A model generated the notes under the pieces. It made no database searches and was not told where the DNA came from. It worked only from the letters and a program-made list of their open reading frames with translations. The translations under genes were made by a program, and so were the position numbers. A stretch of 33,245 nt of DNA. Source: JBBRHF01 sp038223055. Lineage in GTDB: Bacteria; Actinomycetota; Actinomycetes; JACCUZ01. The DNA is taken from the NCBI GenBank assembly GCA_038223055.1, contig JBBRHF010000019.1, forward strand, positions 1-33,245, given 5' to 3'. Shown one piece after another: positions 1 to 7,135 of the stretch; the stretch's first letter is position 1; each line of letters starts with the position of its first letter.

Positions 1-961
1 ACACGAGCAGGTTGGCGTCGGCGAGCACCTCGTTCAGCGACCGGTCGACGTCGACGCGGTGCCCTGCGGCCGGGTCGGCCAGCGCGGCCAGCACGATCAG
101 GTTGCGGACCTCGGCGTCGGCGTCGCCGTGGGCGGTGACGGTGATCCCGGTCAGCGGGTGGGGCCGGTAGGCGACGGCGAACCGCCCGCTCGCCAGCAAC
201 GATCGGACCAGCGGCGCGCCGTGAGACGGCAGCGAGCCGTAGGCCAGCGACGGCTGGGCGCCCTCCCACGTCGGCGCGTACAGCACGGTCGGCCGCGCCG
301 ACCCGGCAACCCGGTCCGGTGGCCGGTCCGGTGGCCGGTCCGGTGGCCGGTCGAAGTCAAGCTGCGGGCGCCCGATCGGCACGCACCGGCTCGCGGCGTC
401 GTAGAACATGGTGTAGGCCGAGATGCGCTCGATCGCCGCCTGCCCGGCCACGAACCAGAAGTCGTAGGCTTTGCACTGGTTGGACACCATGACGCCCTTG
501 TCGCTCTCGCCATGACTCAGGTAGACGTGCGCGAGGGAGGTGAACCGCAGGCCGGAGAAGTTCTGCGGGTTGTGGTTGACGTAGAGCGCCAGCTTGACTC
601 GGCTGCGCGAGAGCAGGTCGTCCAGCCGCGAGTAGTGGGCGATCGTGACCGCTGGCAGCCCGAGCTCTCGGCGGACCAGGGCGGCGGTCCGGGAGTCCTG
701 CAGCACCACCACGACCGGGTGGCGCCGGTCCAGCTCGAGCAGCGGGCCGTACCACTGGCGCAGCTGGTACAGGCTCTCCCGGGTGTCGGGGAAGTAGACC
801 ATCACCTCCTGCGGCAGCGACGTTCCGGCGAGCCGGTCGTCGTCGCCGAAGCGGTCGGGCATGCCGGGGGGCAGCCAGCCATGTTTGCGTACGGTGCGGA
901 TCGCCAGGCGCAGCGCCAGCCGCGCCGCGCCGCCGGCCCGGGCCCGGGCGACGCTAACCAT
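1..961 (-). CDS. CDP-glycerol glycerophosphotransferase family protein, 3' end cut by window
   Basis: The visible 320 residues are the N-terminal and central part of a TagF/TarF-like glycerophosphotransferase, which moves glycerol phosphate from CDP-glycerol onto a growing wall polymer at the inner membrane face. Seen: a basic, membrane-associating start, the motif SHGESDK with a likely catalytic His150, GRPQLD near 198, VLYAPTWEG near 227, and YRPHP near 265. The reading frame leaves the window at NLLV, just before the SDISS motif expected from the paralog at 4108-5418, so roughly 100 residues are missing. ATG at 961 is the first good start, with a G-rich stretch upstream; it lies 35 bases after glf, suggesting one transcript. 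Residues 205-216 are a DRPP repeat encoded by a 12-bp tandem repeat. Donor identity is inferred from the family. Confidence 0.85.
   Translation of the reverse strand, partial: MVSVARARAGGAARLALRLAIRTVRKHGWLPPGMPDRFGDDDRLAGTSLPQEVMVYFPDTRESLYQLRQWYGPLLELDRRHPVVVVLQDSRTAALVRRELGLPAVTIAHYSRLDDLLSRSRVKLALYVNHNPQNFSGLRFTSLAHVYLSHGESDKGVMVSNQCKAYDFWFVAGQAAIERISAYTMFYDAASRCVPIGRPQLDFDRPPDRPPDRPPDRVAGSARPTVLYAPTWEGAQPSLAYGSLPSHGAPLVRSLLASGRFAVAYRPHPLTGITVTAHGDADAEVRNLIVLAALADPAAGHRVDVDRSLNEVLADANLLV
311..352. repeat. 12-bp tandem repeat, about 3.5 copies
   Basis: Unit CCGGTCCGGTGG repeats perfectly three times and then breaks off. It lies in frame inside the glycerophosphotransferase gene and adds repeated DRPP between the GRPQLD and YAPTWEG motifs, a place where the paralog at 4108-5418 has only a short linker. 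Confidence 0.9.
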
Positions 962-996
962 CGGCCGACCCCCGCCGGGCAGGCCGATGTCGCCGG

Positions 997-2160
997 TCAG
1001 GCATGGCGCCCGCCGATCAGCTGCGCCAGCCGGCCGGCCGCCATGGACAGCGCCGAGCCGATCGCCATGTGCATGTCGAGGTACTGGTAGGTTCCGAGGC
1101 GCCCGCCGAACAGCACGCCCGGCTCCCCCCTGGTCAGCTCGCGGTAGGCCAGCAGCCGCTCGCGGTCGGCCGGGGTGTTGACCGGGTAGTAGGGCTCGTC
1201 ACCCCGGTCGGCGAACCGGGAGAACTCGCGCATGATGACCGTGCGGTCCGCCGGGTAGTCGCGCTCCGGGTGAAAGTGGCGGAACTCGTGGATCCGCGTG
1301 TAGGCAACGTCGAGGTCGGCGTAGTTCATCACCGACGTACCTTGGAAGTCGCCGACGTCGACCACCTCCTGCTCGAAGTCCAGAGTCCGCCACTGCAGCG
1401 GTCCTTCGACGTCGTCGAAGTAGCGGTCGACCGGACCGGTGTAGACGACCGGGACCTGGCCGACGACCGCCGCCTTGTGCACCGGCTGGGCCGGGTCGAA
1501 GAAGTCGCACCCGAGCCGTACCTCGATGCGCGGGTGGTCGGCCATCCGCTCGAGCCACGCCGTGTAGCCGTCGGTGGGCAGGCCCTGGAACGTGTCGCTG
1601 AAGTAGCGATTGTCGTAGGTGTAGCGCACCGGCAACCTCGAGATCATCTCGGCGGGGAGGGTGCGCGGGTCGGTCTGCCACTGTTTGGCGGTGTAGTCCC
1701 GAATGAACGCCTCGTACAGGGGGCGCCCGATGAGTGAGATCGCCTTGTCCTCGAAGTTGTCCACGGCGTCGCCGGAGATCTCGCTCGCCTGCGCCGCAAC
1801 GAACGCCCGCGCGGCCGCGGGTCCCATCGCCGCGCGGAAGAACTGGTTGATCGTGCCGAGGTGGATCGGCATCGCGAACACCTCACCCCGGTGCGTCGTC
1901 CACACGCGGTGGCGGTAGGAGGTGAAGGTCGAGAAGCGGTTGACGTAGTCCCAGACGGTCGGGTTGGACGTGTGGAACAGGTGCGACCCGTAGCGGTGCA
2001 CCTCGATGCCCGTGCTCGGCTCGAGCGCGCTGTAGGCGTTGCCCCCGATGTGGTCGCGCCGGTCGATCACGAGCACCCGCAGCCCCATCTTGGCGGCGGC
2101 GCGCTCGGCGATCGTCAGCCCGAAGAACCCCGCGCCGACGACCACCAGATCGGGGTCCAC
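997..2160 (-). CDS. glf: UDP-galactopyranose mutase
   Basis: Flavoenzyme converting UDP-galactopyranose to UDP-galactofuranose in the cytoplasm, the donor for galactofuranose-containing wall glycans. Seen in the 387 residues: an N-terminal FAD-binding Rossmann motif (VVVGAGFFGLTIAE), the dinucleotide motif DRRDHIGGNAY, the GSHLFHTSN segment typical of Glf, the WDYVNRF and MPIHLGTINQFF stretches, and a C-terminal GGRLGTYQYLDMHMAIG segment that closes the flavin site. Length matches the family. The GTG start at 2160 has GGAG 8 bases upstream. A divergently oriented GlfT1-like glycosyltransferase follows across a 170-base gap, and a glycerophosphotransferase lies directly downstream. Assignment is firm from motif content. 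Confidence 0.96.
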   Translation of the reverse strand: MDPDLVVVGAGFFGLTIAERAAAKMGLRVLVIDRRDHIGGNAYSALEPSTGIEVHRYGSHLFHTSNPTVWDYVNRFSTFTSYRHRVWTTHRGEVFAMPIHLGTINQFFRAAMGPAAARAFVAAQASEISGDAVDNFEDKAISLIGRPLYEAFIRDYTAKQWQTDPRTLPAEMISRLPVRYTYDNRYFSDTFQGLPTDGYTAWLERMADHPRIEVRLGCDFFDPAQPVHKAAVVGQVPVVYTGPVDRYFDDVEGPLQWRTLDFEQEVVDVGDFQGTSVMNYADLDVAYTRIHEFRHFHPERDYPADRTVIMREFSRFADRGDEPYYPVNTPADRERLLAYRELTRGEPGVLFGGRLGTYQYLDMHMAIGSALSMAAGRLAQLIGGRHA

Positions 2161-2223
2161 CTCGGGGGCTCCTTCGGGCAGGCGGCAGCGGGACGCGCTG
2201 ACGGGCTCGGACGACTCGTGGTC

Positions 2224-2229
2224 AGCCTA
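2224..2229 (-). promoter_or_regulatory. Likely -10 box for glf
   Basis: TAGGCT on the minus strand, about 60 bases before the glf start. A -35 with clear consensus is not visible; TACAGG sits 17 bases upstream. The same hexamer recurs before other genes in this window. Confidence 0.4.
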
Positions 2230-2301
2230 GACATCCTCCCCATCCGCCTGTAGCGCTGCGGGCAACAATGCCGGCAGGGTCATAGGGCTCGGCCATGCAC
2301 C

Positions 2302-2307
2302 TACGAT
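2302..2307 (+). promoter_or_regulatory. Likely -10 box for the GlfT1-like glycosyltransferase
   Basis: TACGAT on the plus strand places transcription start near 2313, a short distance before GGGAGG at 2322-2327 and the GTG at 2333. It overlaps the alternative ATG at 2306, which argues against that ATG as the translation start. Confidence 0.4.
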
Positions 2308-2332
2308 GGGCAGACTCGAGCGGGAGGTTGAC

Positions 2333-3319
2333 GTGGCGCGCACGACCGACCCGGCCGGTTCGGTCGCGGCCGTGGTCGTCACCTTCAACCGGGCGGACTA
2401 CCTCGCCGACCTGCTGCCCAGCCTGCTCGCCCAGACCCGCCCGCTGGACGCGATCTACGTCCTGGACAATGCGAGCACCGACGGCACCCGAGCCTTCCTC
2501 GCCGAGCACTACACCGACCATCCCGTCGTCCGGGCGGTCCTGCTCGACACCAACTCCGGCGGCTCCGGGGGCTTCCACGCGGGTGTGATCGCGGCCTATC
2601 GCGACGGGCACGACTGGTTCTGGCTGATGGACGACGACGTCGTCGCGCTGCCTGACGGGCTCGAGGGCCTGCTGAAGTGGGCCGACCAGGCGGGCGTCAT
2701 CCACGGTCGCCGAGTCGACTTCCACGGTGGCCCGTTCTCCTGGCAGCCACGCATCAACGAGTGGCTGGGCGTCCCGCTGCCCGTGCTGGGCGACCAGTTC
2801 AGCCGGGGCCGCACCGTGTTCGAGACCAACTCGGGGGTCTTCGAGGGGATGCTCGTCAGCCGGGCCGTTGTCGCGAAGATCGGCCCACCCGACCCGCGTT
2901 TCTTCATCACCACCGACGACGCTGCCTTCGCTCTCACCGCCTCGCGGGTGACCCGGGTCGTCTACGTCGACCACTTCTCGCTGCGCCGCCGCCGGCCCCA
3001 GCGCCAGGTCTCGCTCGCGGTGCGTCACCTCAACGACGCCTCGGACCTGTCCCGGTTCTACATCATGCGCAACCGCGGCCTGATGGCCCACTGCCTGATC
3101 CACCTCGGCGCCTACCGCCGCGGCGGGTTCGCCGTCGGGACCTTGCTGGTGTTCCTGAAGGAGCTGCTGCGCCTGGTCTACGTCGAGCACACCGTCAAGG
3201 GCGTCGGGCCGCTGCTGCGCGGCTGGCGGGCCTCGCGGGCCATCCGGCATGCCGCCTGGGAGCCCGTGGGCACGGAGTCGCTGGCACCGGACGCGCGTGA
3301 TCAGCCCGGACGCGCGTGA
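2333..3319 (+). CDS. Family 2 glycosyltransferase, GlfT1-like (galactofuranosyl or rhamnosyl type)
   Basis: GT-A fold glycosyltransferase of 328 residues. Seen: VVVTFNRADYL at about 14, VLDNASTDGT at 43, NSGGSGGFHAG at 74, and the metal-binding WLMDDDV with Asp100-102. These resemble mycobacterial GlfT1, which starts galactan by adding galactofuranose to a lipid-linked acceptor; the divergent glf next door would supply the donor (inference). The start is taken as GTG 2333 because GGGAGG lies 5 bases before it; an in-frame ATG at 2306 overlaps a probable -10 box. The 3' end contains an 18-bp direct duplication (3287-3304, 3306-3323) with a 19-base period, so the second copy supplies the stop codon. 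The acceptor and sugar are not provable from sequence. Confidence 0.85.
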   Translation: MARTTDPAGSVAAVVVTFNRADYLADLLPSLLAQTRPLDAIYVLDNASTDGTRAFLAEHYTDHPVVRAVLLDTNSGGSGGFHAGVIAAYRDGHDWFWLMDDDVVALPDGLEGLLKWADQAGVIHGRRVDFHGGPFSWQPRINEWLGVPLPVLGDQFSRGRTVFETNSGVFEGMLVSRAVVAKIGPPDPRFFITTDDAAFALTASRVTRVVYVDHFSLRRRRPQRQVSLAVRHLNDASDLSRFYIMRNRGLMAHCLIHLGAYRRGGFAVGTLLVFLKELLRLVYVEHTVKGVGPLLRGWRASRAIRHAAWEPVGTESLAPDARDQPGRA

Positions 3320-3323
3320 TCAG
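3287..3323. repeat. 18-bp direct duplication across the stop codon
   Basis: CCGGACGCGCGTGATCAG occurs twice, offset by 19 bases. The first copy is read as PDARDQ; in the second, the shifted frame gives the TGA stop. The duplication therefore sets the C-terminus of the glycosyltransferase. Confidence 0.85.
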
Positions 3324-3334
3324 GATTGCCCCGG

Positions 3335-4087
3335 TCAGCGGGCGGCGCGGCCCAGCTCACGGCAGGCCCCCCGTACGTCGTTGACGCACACGGCGTCCAC
3401 CCCGGCAGCCACCAGCCCCGCGAGCTCGTCGGCCGCGGGATTCCAGACGAGTAGCTCGCGCCCGGCGGCGTGCAGGACCGACACGACTCGGCGCAGGGGG
3501 TACGGCTGTTCGGCGCGCTGCACGCCGGGGCGCAGTGACCCTGCGTGCAGGGCCAGGAAGTCGACGTCGAGGTGCGCCGTCGCGGCGACCGCGTGGTCGA
3601 CGGGGAACCGCACCCAGGTCAGCAGGCCCAGCGCGACCTCTGGTGCGACGGCCCGGACCGTGGCTGCGGCGGCCGGGTCGAACGAGGTCACCGCGACCGG
3701 ACGGCGGCGGCCCTCCAGCCGCGCCAGCGGAGCCAGCAGCTCGGCCGTCCGGCTGGTCGGGCCCTCGGCGTCCTCCAACGAGCTCTTGAGATCGAAGTCG
3801 ACGCCGACTCCCGCGGGCAGCGCGTCGAGCAGGTCGGTGACCGCGAGGGTGCCGCGGGCGGCCGCGTCCTCGGCGGTCAGGTCGACCAGGAACGCGCCGT
3901 CGGCGTAGGCCGGGTTGTGGGACACGACGAGAGCGCCGTCGCCTGTTCGCCGTACGTCGACCTCCACCCAGTCGGCGCCGGCGCCGGCCGCGGCGAGGAA
4001 CGAGGACAGCGTGTTCTCCCGGTGGCCCTGCACCACGCCGGCGCCCAGGCCGCGGTGGCCCAGCACCGTCGGGGCACCGGTGAACAC
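3335..4087 (-). CDS. Glycerophosphodiester phosphodiesterase
   Basis: Hydrolyses glycerophosphodiesters to glycerol-3-phosphate and an alcohol; some family members act on teichoic acid. The 250 residues show the GDPD signature: HRGLG at about 11, the ENTLSSF segment, the metal-binding VEVDVR, then VVSHNP with the second catalytic His, FDLKS, and a C-terminal WNPAADELAGLVAAGVDAVCVN segment split over the last barrel strands. No signal peptide is seen, so it is probably cytoplasmic and may recycle glycerol phosphate. It starts with GTG at 4087, 20 bases after the glycerophosphotransferase stop, with no clear ribosome site, suggesting a shared transcript. It converges on the upstream-strand glycosyltransferase with a 15-base gap. 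Substrate is inferred from context. Confidence 0.88.
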   Translation of the reverse strand: MFTGAPTVLGHRGLGAGVVQGHRENTLSSFLAAAGAGADWVEVDVRRTGDGALVVSHNPAYADGAFLVDLTAEDAAARGTLAVTDLLDALPAGVGVDFDLKSSLEDAEGPTSRTAELLAPLARLEGRRRPVAVTSFDPAAAATVRAVAPEVALGLLTWVRFPVDHAVAATAHLDVDFLALHAGSLRPGVQRAEQPYPLRRVVSVLHAAGRELLVWNPAADELAGLVAAGVDAVCVNDVRGACRELGRAAR

Positions 4088-4107
4088 GCGGCGATGCCCG
4101 GGACCGG

Positions 4108-5418
4108 TCAGGCGCTCTCCTCGATCCGCGCGTGCACCTGGGTCGGGTCACGGCGCTCTTCGATCCCCGCGTCGCGCAGCGCCATCAGGGCGTCCACCTC
4201 GTCGAGGAAGCGGGCGGTGCTCTGGCCGGGCTCGAGCCCGCCGAAGTAGAGGTCGCGCACCCGCAGTCGCTCCTCGCGGCGGCTGTCCTGCTCGAGCCCC
4301 TCGACCATGAGCTGCTCCACCCGGGCGACGCTGGTCGCATCGATGACCTCGCAGGCCGAGCCCACCGGTGCGTCGCGCAGCAGTTGGTCCCGGTTGGTGC
4401 GCCGGTCGGTCAGCAGGAACGGGCGCTCGGTGCGCAGGTAGAGGTAGTCCAGGGTGACCGAGGAGATGTCGCTGACCAGCAGGTCGGCCTGCTTGAGCAG
4501 GGCCAGGACGTCGGCGGACCCCGCGACGGCGTGGCCGGCGCCCGGCTCGCGCCGGGCGGCGTCCTCGATCAGGCGCACCATCTCCTGGTGCGCCGAGAGC
4601 ACCGGCACGGCCCTGGATATCGGCACCCGCGGGTGCGGCTTGTAGATGAACCGCACGCCCGGGATGCGTAGCGCCGCGCGCACGATGTCGGGGCCGTAGA
4701 CGTCCACCGAGGTGTAGTTGTTCGCATCCTCCTCGCCCTCCCAGGTGGGCGCGTAGAGGATGGTGCGCCGCTCGCTCGGCGGCAGCGCCGGGGCCAGGTC
4801 GAGGTCGAGCTGCGGGCGCCCGATCGGCACCAGCTTGCTCTCGTCCATCTCGAGCAGGGCGGCCCGGTGGCGCAGCACCGCGGCCTGGCCGGCGACGAAG
4901 ACCCGGTCGTAGGCCTTGGCCTGGTTGCTGACCATCGAGATCTTGTCGCTCTCGCCGTGGTTGACGTGCACGTGCAGCATCCGGGTCGAGGCGAGCGACT
5001 GGAAGTTCTGGTTGCCGTTGTTGACGTACAGGGCGAGCTTGGGGTCCGAGCGGCGGTAAAACGCGGTCATGTCGGGAAACAGCGGGGTGAGGATCGCCGG
5101 CAGCGTCGTGTTCGCGAGCACCCAGTGGTAGGCCGTCTGCCGGCGGGTGACGACGACCACCGGGTGTCGGGTCGCGAGCTGCTGGAACACCGGCGCCCAC
5201 TGCTGGAGCTGGTAGATCAGGGCGTCCTCCTCGGCGAAGTAGACGACCACCTCGCCGCGGATCTTCTTGCCGTTGACGTCGGTCGTGACCGGCCGGGGCC
5301 GGGCCAGCCAGTGCAACCGCCGGGCGATGCCCAAAGCGATGCGGCGCAACGGCTCGGGCAGCGTCACCGCGCTCAGCAGCTCGATGGTCGTGGCCCGGCT
5401 GTGCCGCGGGAGACGCAC
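4108..5418 (-). CDS. CDP-glycerol glycerophosphotransferase family protein
   Basis: A 436-residue TagF/TarF-like enzyme and the full-length paralog of the gene at the left edge. Seen: VVVYFAEEDALIYQLQQW near 57, VNHGESDK with likely catalytic His154, VSNQAKAYD, GRPQLDLD, YAPTWEGEED, YKPHPRVPIS and SDISSVTLDYLYL near the nucleotide site. It is expected to work at the cytoplasmic membrane face on a lipid-linked polymer. GTG at 5418 is chosen because a perfect AGGAGGT (5426-5432, minus strand) lies 7 bases before it. An in-frame GTG at 5505 would add 29 residues of low-complexity sequence and would sit upstream of a probable -10 box, so it is rejected. The phosphodiesterase follows after 20 bases. 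The exact polymer is unknown. Confidence 0.9.
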   Translation of the reverse strand: MRLPRHSRATTIELLSAVTLPEPLRRIALGIARRLHWLARPRPVTTDVNGKKIRGEVVVYFAEEDALIYQLQQWAPVFQQLATRHPVVVVTRRQTAYHWVLANTTLPAILTPLFPDMTAFYRRSDPKLALYVNNGNQNFQSLASTRMLHVHVNHGESDKISMVSNQAKAYDRVFVAGQAAVLRHRAALLEMDESKLVPIGRPQLDLDLAPALPPSERRTILYAPTWEGEEDANNYTSVDVYGPDIVRAALRIPGVRFIYKPHPRVPISRAVPVLSAHQEMVRLIEDAARREPGAGHAVAGSADVLALLKQADLLVSDISSVTLDYLYLRTERPFLLTDRRTNRDQLLRDAPVGSACEVIDATSVARVEQLMVEGLEQDSRREERLRVRDLYFGGLEPGQSTARFLDEVDALMALRDAGIEERRDPTQVHARIEESA

Positions 5419-5425
5419 GGGGAGA

Positions 5426-5432
5426 ACCTCCT
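5426..5432 (-). promoter_or_regulatory. Ribosome binding site deciding the start at 5418
   Basis: AGGAGGT on the minus strand with a 7-base spacer to GTG 5418. It is the strongest Shine-Dalgarno match noticed in the window. Confidence 0.8.
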
Positions 5433-5492
5433 GGGGCGCGGGAGTCGAGGGGGCGCGCGCGGGACCGCAACGGCCGGTCTGCAAGGCTGCCG

Positions 5493-5498
5493 ATGATA
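5493..5498 (-). promoter_or_regulatory. Possible -10 box for the glycerophosphotransferase/phosphodiesterase unit
   Basis: TATCAT on the minus strand in the 170-base divergent gap. It gives a leader of roughly 65 bases to the GTG at 5418. An overlapping TAGCGT on the plus strand (5497-5502) could serve the ABC exporter operon. No clear -35 is visible for either. Confidence 0.35.
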
Positions 5499-5588
5499 GC
5501 GTCACGGTCCTGGCTCGGGGCGGTGTCCCCGCGCGTCTGGGCGGTGGGATGACCGCACCCGTCAGGTGACGCGAGAGGAGACGTGCTG

Positions 5589-6386
5589 GTGCTGACCCGG
5601 GCTCGGTCGGTCGTCGAGCGGCGCGCGATCCTGCGGCTGCTCATCGGGCGTGACCTCAAGGTGAAATACGCCGACTCGACGCTGGGCTACTTCTGGTCGA
5701 TCCTCGACCCGCTGCTGATGTCGCTGGTCTACTGGTTCGTCTTCACGGTCATCTTCAGCCGAGGTGTGGGCCGGGAGCCTTACATCCTGTTCCTGCTGCT
5801 GGGCATGCTGCCGTGGAACTGGTCGCAGGGCGTGATCCACGCCTCCGCGCGTGCCCTGACCTCCGACGCCAAGCTGGTGCGCTCGACCAACCTGTCCCGT
5901 GAGGTCTGGGTGCTGCGCGTGATCGGCTCGCAGGCCATGGAGTTCCTGCTCAGCCTGCCGGTCGTGCTGCTGTTCGTGCTCGTGTACGCCAAGACCCCCT
6001 CGTGGTACATCGTGGCGTTCCCGCTGGCGGTGCTGATCCAGGCGACGTTCCTGGTCGGGGTCGGGCTCACCCTCGCTCCGGTGACCGTGCTGTTCAGCGA
6101 CGTGCAGCGCCTTGTGCGGATCGTCACCCGGATCCTGTTCTACCTGTCCCCGGTCATCTACGGCGTCCAGGACGTCTACAAGAGCGCCATGCCCGAGGCC
6201 CTCAAGAAGGTCTACGTGCTCAACCCCCTGTCCGGCATCTTCGACCTCTACCGGGCTGCCTTCTTTCCCGACTTCTTCGTGGGATGGAGCGAGGTCATCG
6301 TGGCGGCCGTGGTCTCCTGCGCCTTCCTCGCTCTCGGGATGACGGTGTTCGCCCGGCTCGAGGGCCGGGTCCTCAAGGAGATCTGA
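5589..6386 (+). CDS. Polysaccharide/teichoic acid ABC transporter permease (ABC-2, TagG/Wzm-like)
   Basis: Membrane subunit of an exporter that moves a lipid-linked polymer from the cytoplasm to the outer membrane face. Seen in about 265 residues: an amphipathic N-terminus with LLIGRDLKVKYADSTLGYFW, the hallmark of ABC-2 polysaccharide permeases; six hydrophobic segments; the central KLVRSTNLSREVW loop; and the late YLSPVIYGV and LNPLSGIFDLYR motifs. AGGAG at 5576-5580 is 8 bases before GTG 5589 but only 2 bases before GTG 5583, so 5589 is preferred. Its TGA overlaps the ATG of the ATPase gene by one base, showing tight translational coupling. The substrate is inferred to be the glycan made by the neighbouring genes. 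Confidence 0.92.
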   Translation: MLTRARSVVERRAILRLLIGRDLKVKYADSTLGYFWSILDPLLMSLVYWFVFTVIFSRGVGREPYILFLLLGMLPWNWSQGVIHASARALTSDAKLVRSTNLSREVWVLRVIGSQAMEFLLSLPVVLLFVLVYAKTPSWYIVAFPLAVLIQATFLVGVGLTLAPVTVLFSDVQRLVRIVTRILFYLSPVIYGVQDVYKSAMPEALKKVYVLNPLSGIFDLYRAAFFPDFFVGWSEVIVAAVVSCAFLALGMTVFARLEGRVLKEI

Positions 6387-7135
6387 TGCGCCCGGTGATC
6401 GAGGCCGACGGCGTCGGCATTGAGTTCCATCTCAACCGCAAGCGCCGCATGCAGTTGCGGGAAGTGCTCTACCGGCGCCGGGTCGGGGCCATCCCGCAGG
6501 GCAACTTCTGGGCGCTGCGCAACGTCAGCTTCACGGTCGGGGAGGGCGAGGCCGTCGGCCTGGTCGGCGCCAACGGCGGCGGCAAGAGCACCCTGCTCAA
6601 GATCATTGCGGGGGTACTGCTCCCCGACGAGGGCTCGGTCGCGGTGCATGGCGGGGTGGCCCCGCTCATCGAGGTCACCGGCGGGTTCGTCGGCGACCTC
6701 ACCGCGCGGGACAACATCACCCTCACGGCCGGCCTGCACGGGCTGTCCAAGGAGACCATCGAGGAGCGTTTCGACGAGATCGTGGAGTTCTCCGAGGTCG
6801 GGGAGTTCCTGGACATGCCGTTCCGGCACTTCTCCAGCGGCATGAAGGTGCGGCTGGGCTTCTCGGTCGTCACCAGCCTGGACGAGCCGATCGTCCTCGT
6901 CGACGAGGTGCTCGCGGTGGGCGACCGGGCCTTCCGGGAGAAGTGCTACCTGCGGATGGAGGCCATGCTCTCCGGCGGGCGCACGCTGTTCCTCGTGTCG
7001 CACAGCGAGGGCGACCTGCGCCGGTTCTGCACGCGGGGCCTCTACCTGCGCAAGGGCGAGTTGGTGGCCGACGGGCCGCTCGAGGACACCCTCGCGATGT
7101 ACAACGAGGACCTGGACAACCGAGGGAAGCGGTGA
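6386..7135 (+). CDS. Polysaccharide/teichoic acid ABC transporter ATPase (TagH/Wzt-like)
   Basis: Energises the partner permease. The 249 residues contain a Walker A motif GANGGGKST at 61-69, a D-loop and Walker B segment VLVDEVLAVGD at 170-180, the signature FSSGMKVRLGF at 149-159 in its polysaccharide-exporter form, and the switch His206 in LVSHSEGD. The N-terminal stretch EFHLNRKRRMQLREVL is typical of TagH/Wzt proteins. It ends soon after the nucleotide-binding domain, so it lacks the C-terminal carbohydrate-binding domain found in some Wzt proteins and should not itself choose the chain end. The start ATG shares a base with the permease stop, with AAGGAG upstream; its own stop overlaps the next gene by GTGA. 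Confidence 0.93.
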   Translation: MRPVIEADGVGIEFHLNRKRRMQLREVLYRRRVGAIPQGNFWALRNVSFTVGEGEAVGLVGANGGGKSTLLKIIAGVLLPDEGSVAVHGGVAPLIEVTGGFVGDLTARDNITLTAGLHGLSKETIEERFDEIVEFSEVGEFLDMPFRHFSSGMKVRLGFSVVTSLDEPIVLVDEVLAVGDRAFREKCYLRMEAMLSGGRTLFLVSHSEGDLRRFCTRGLYLRKGELVADGPLEDTLAMYNEDLDNRGKR

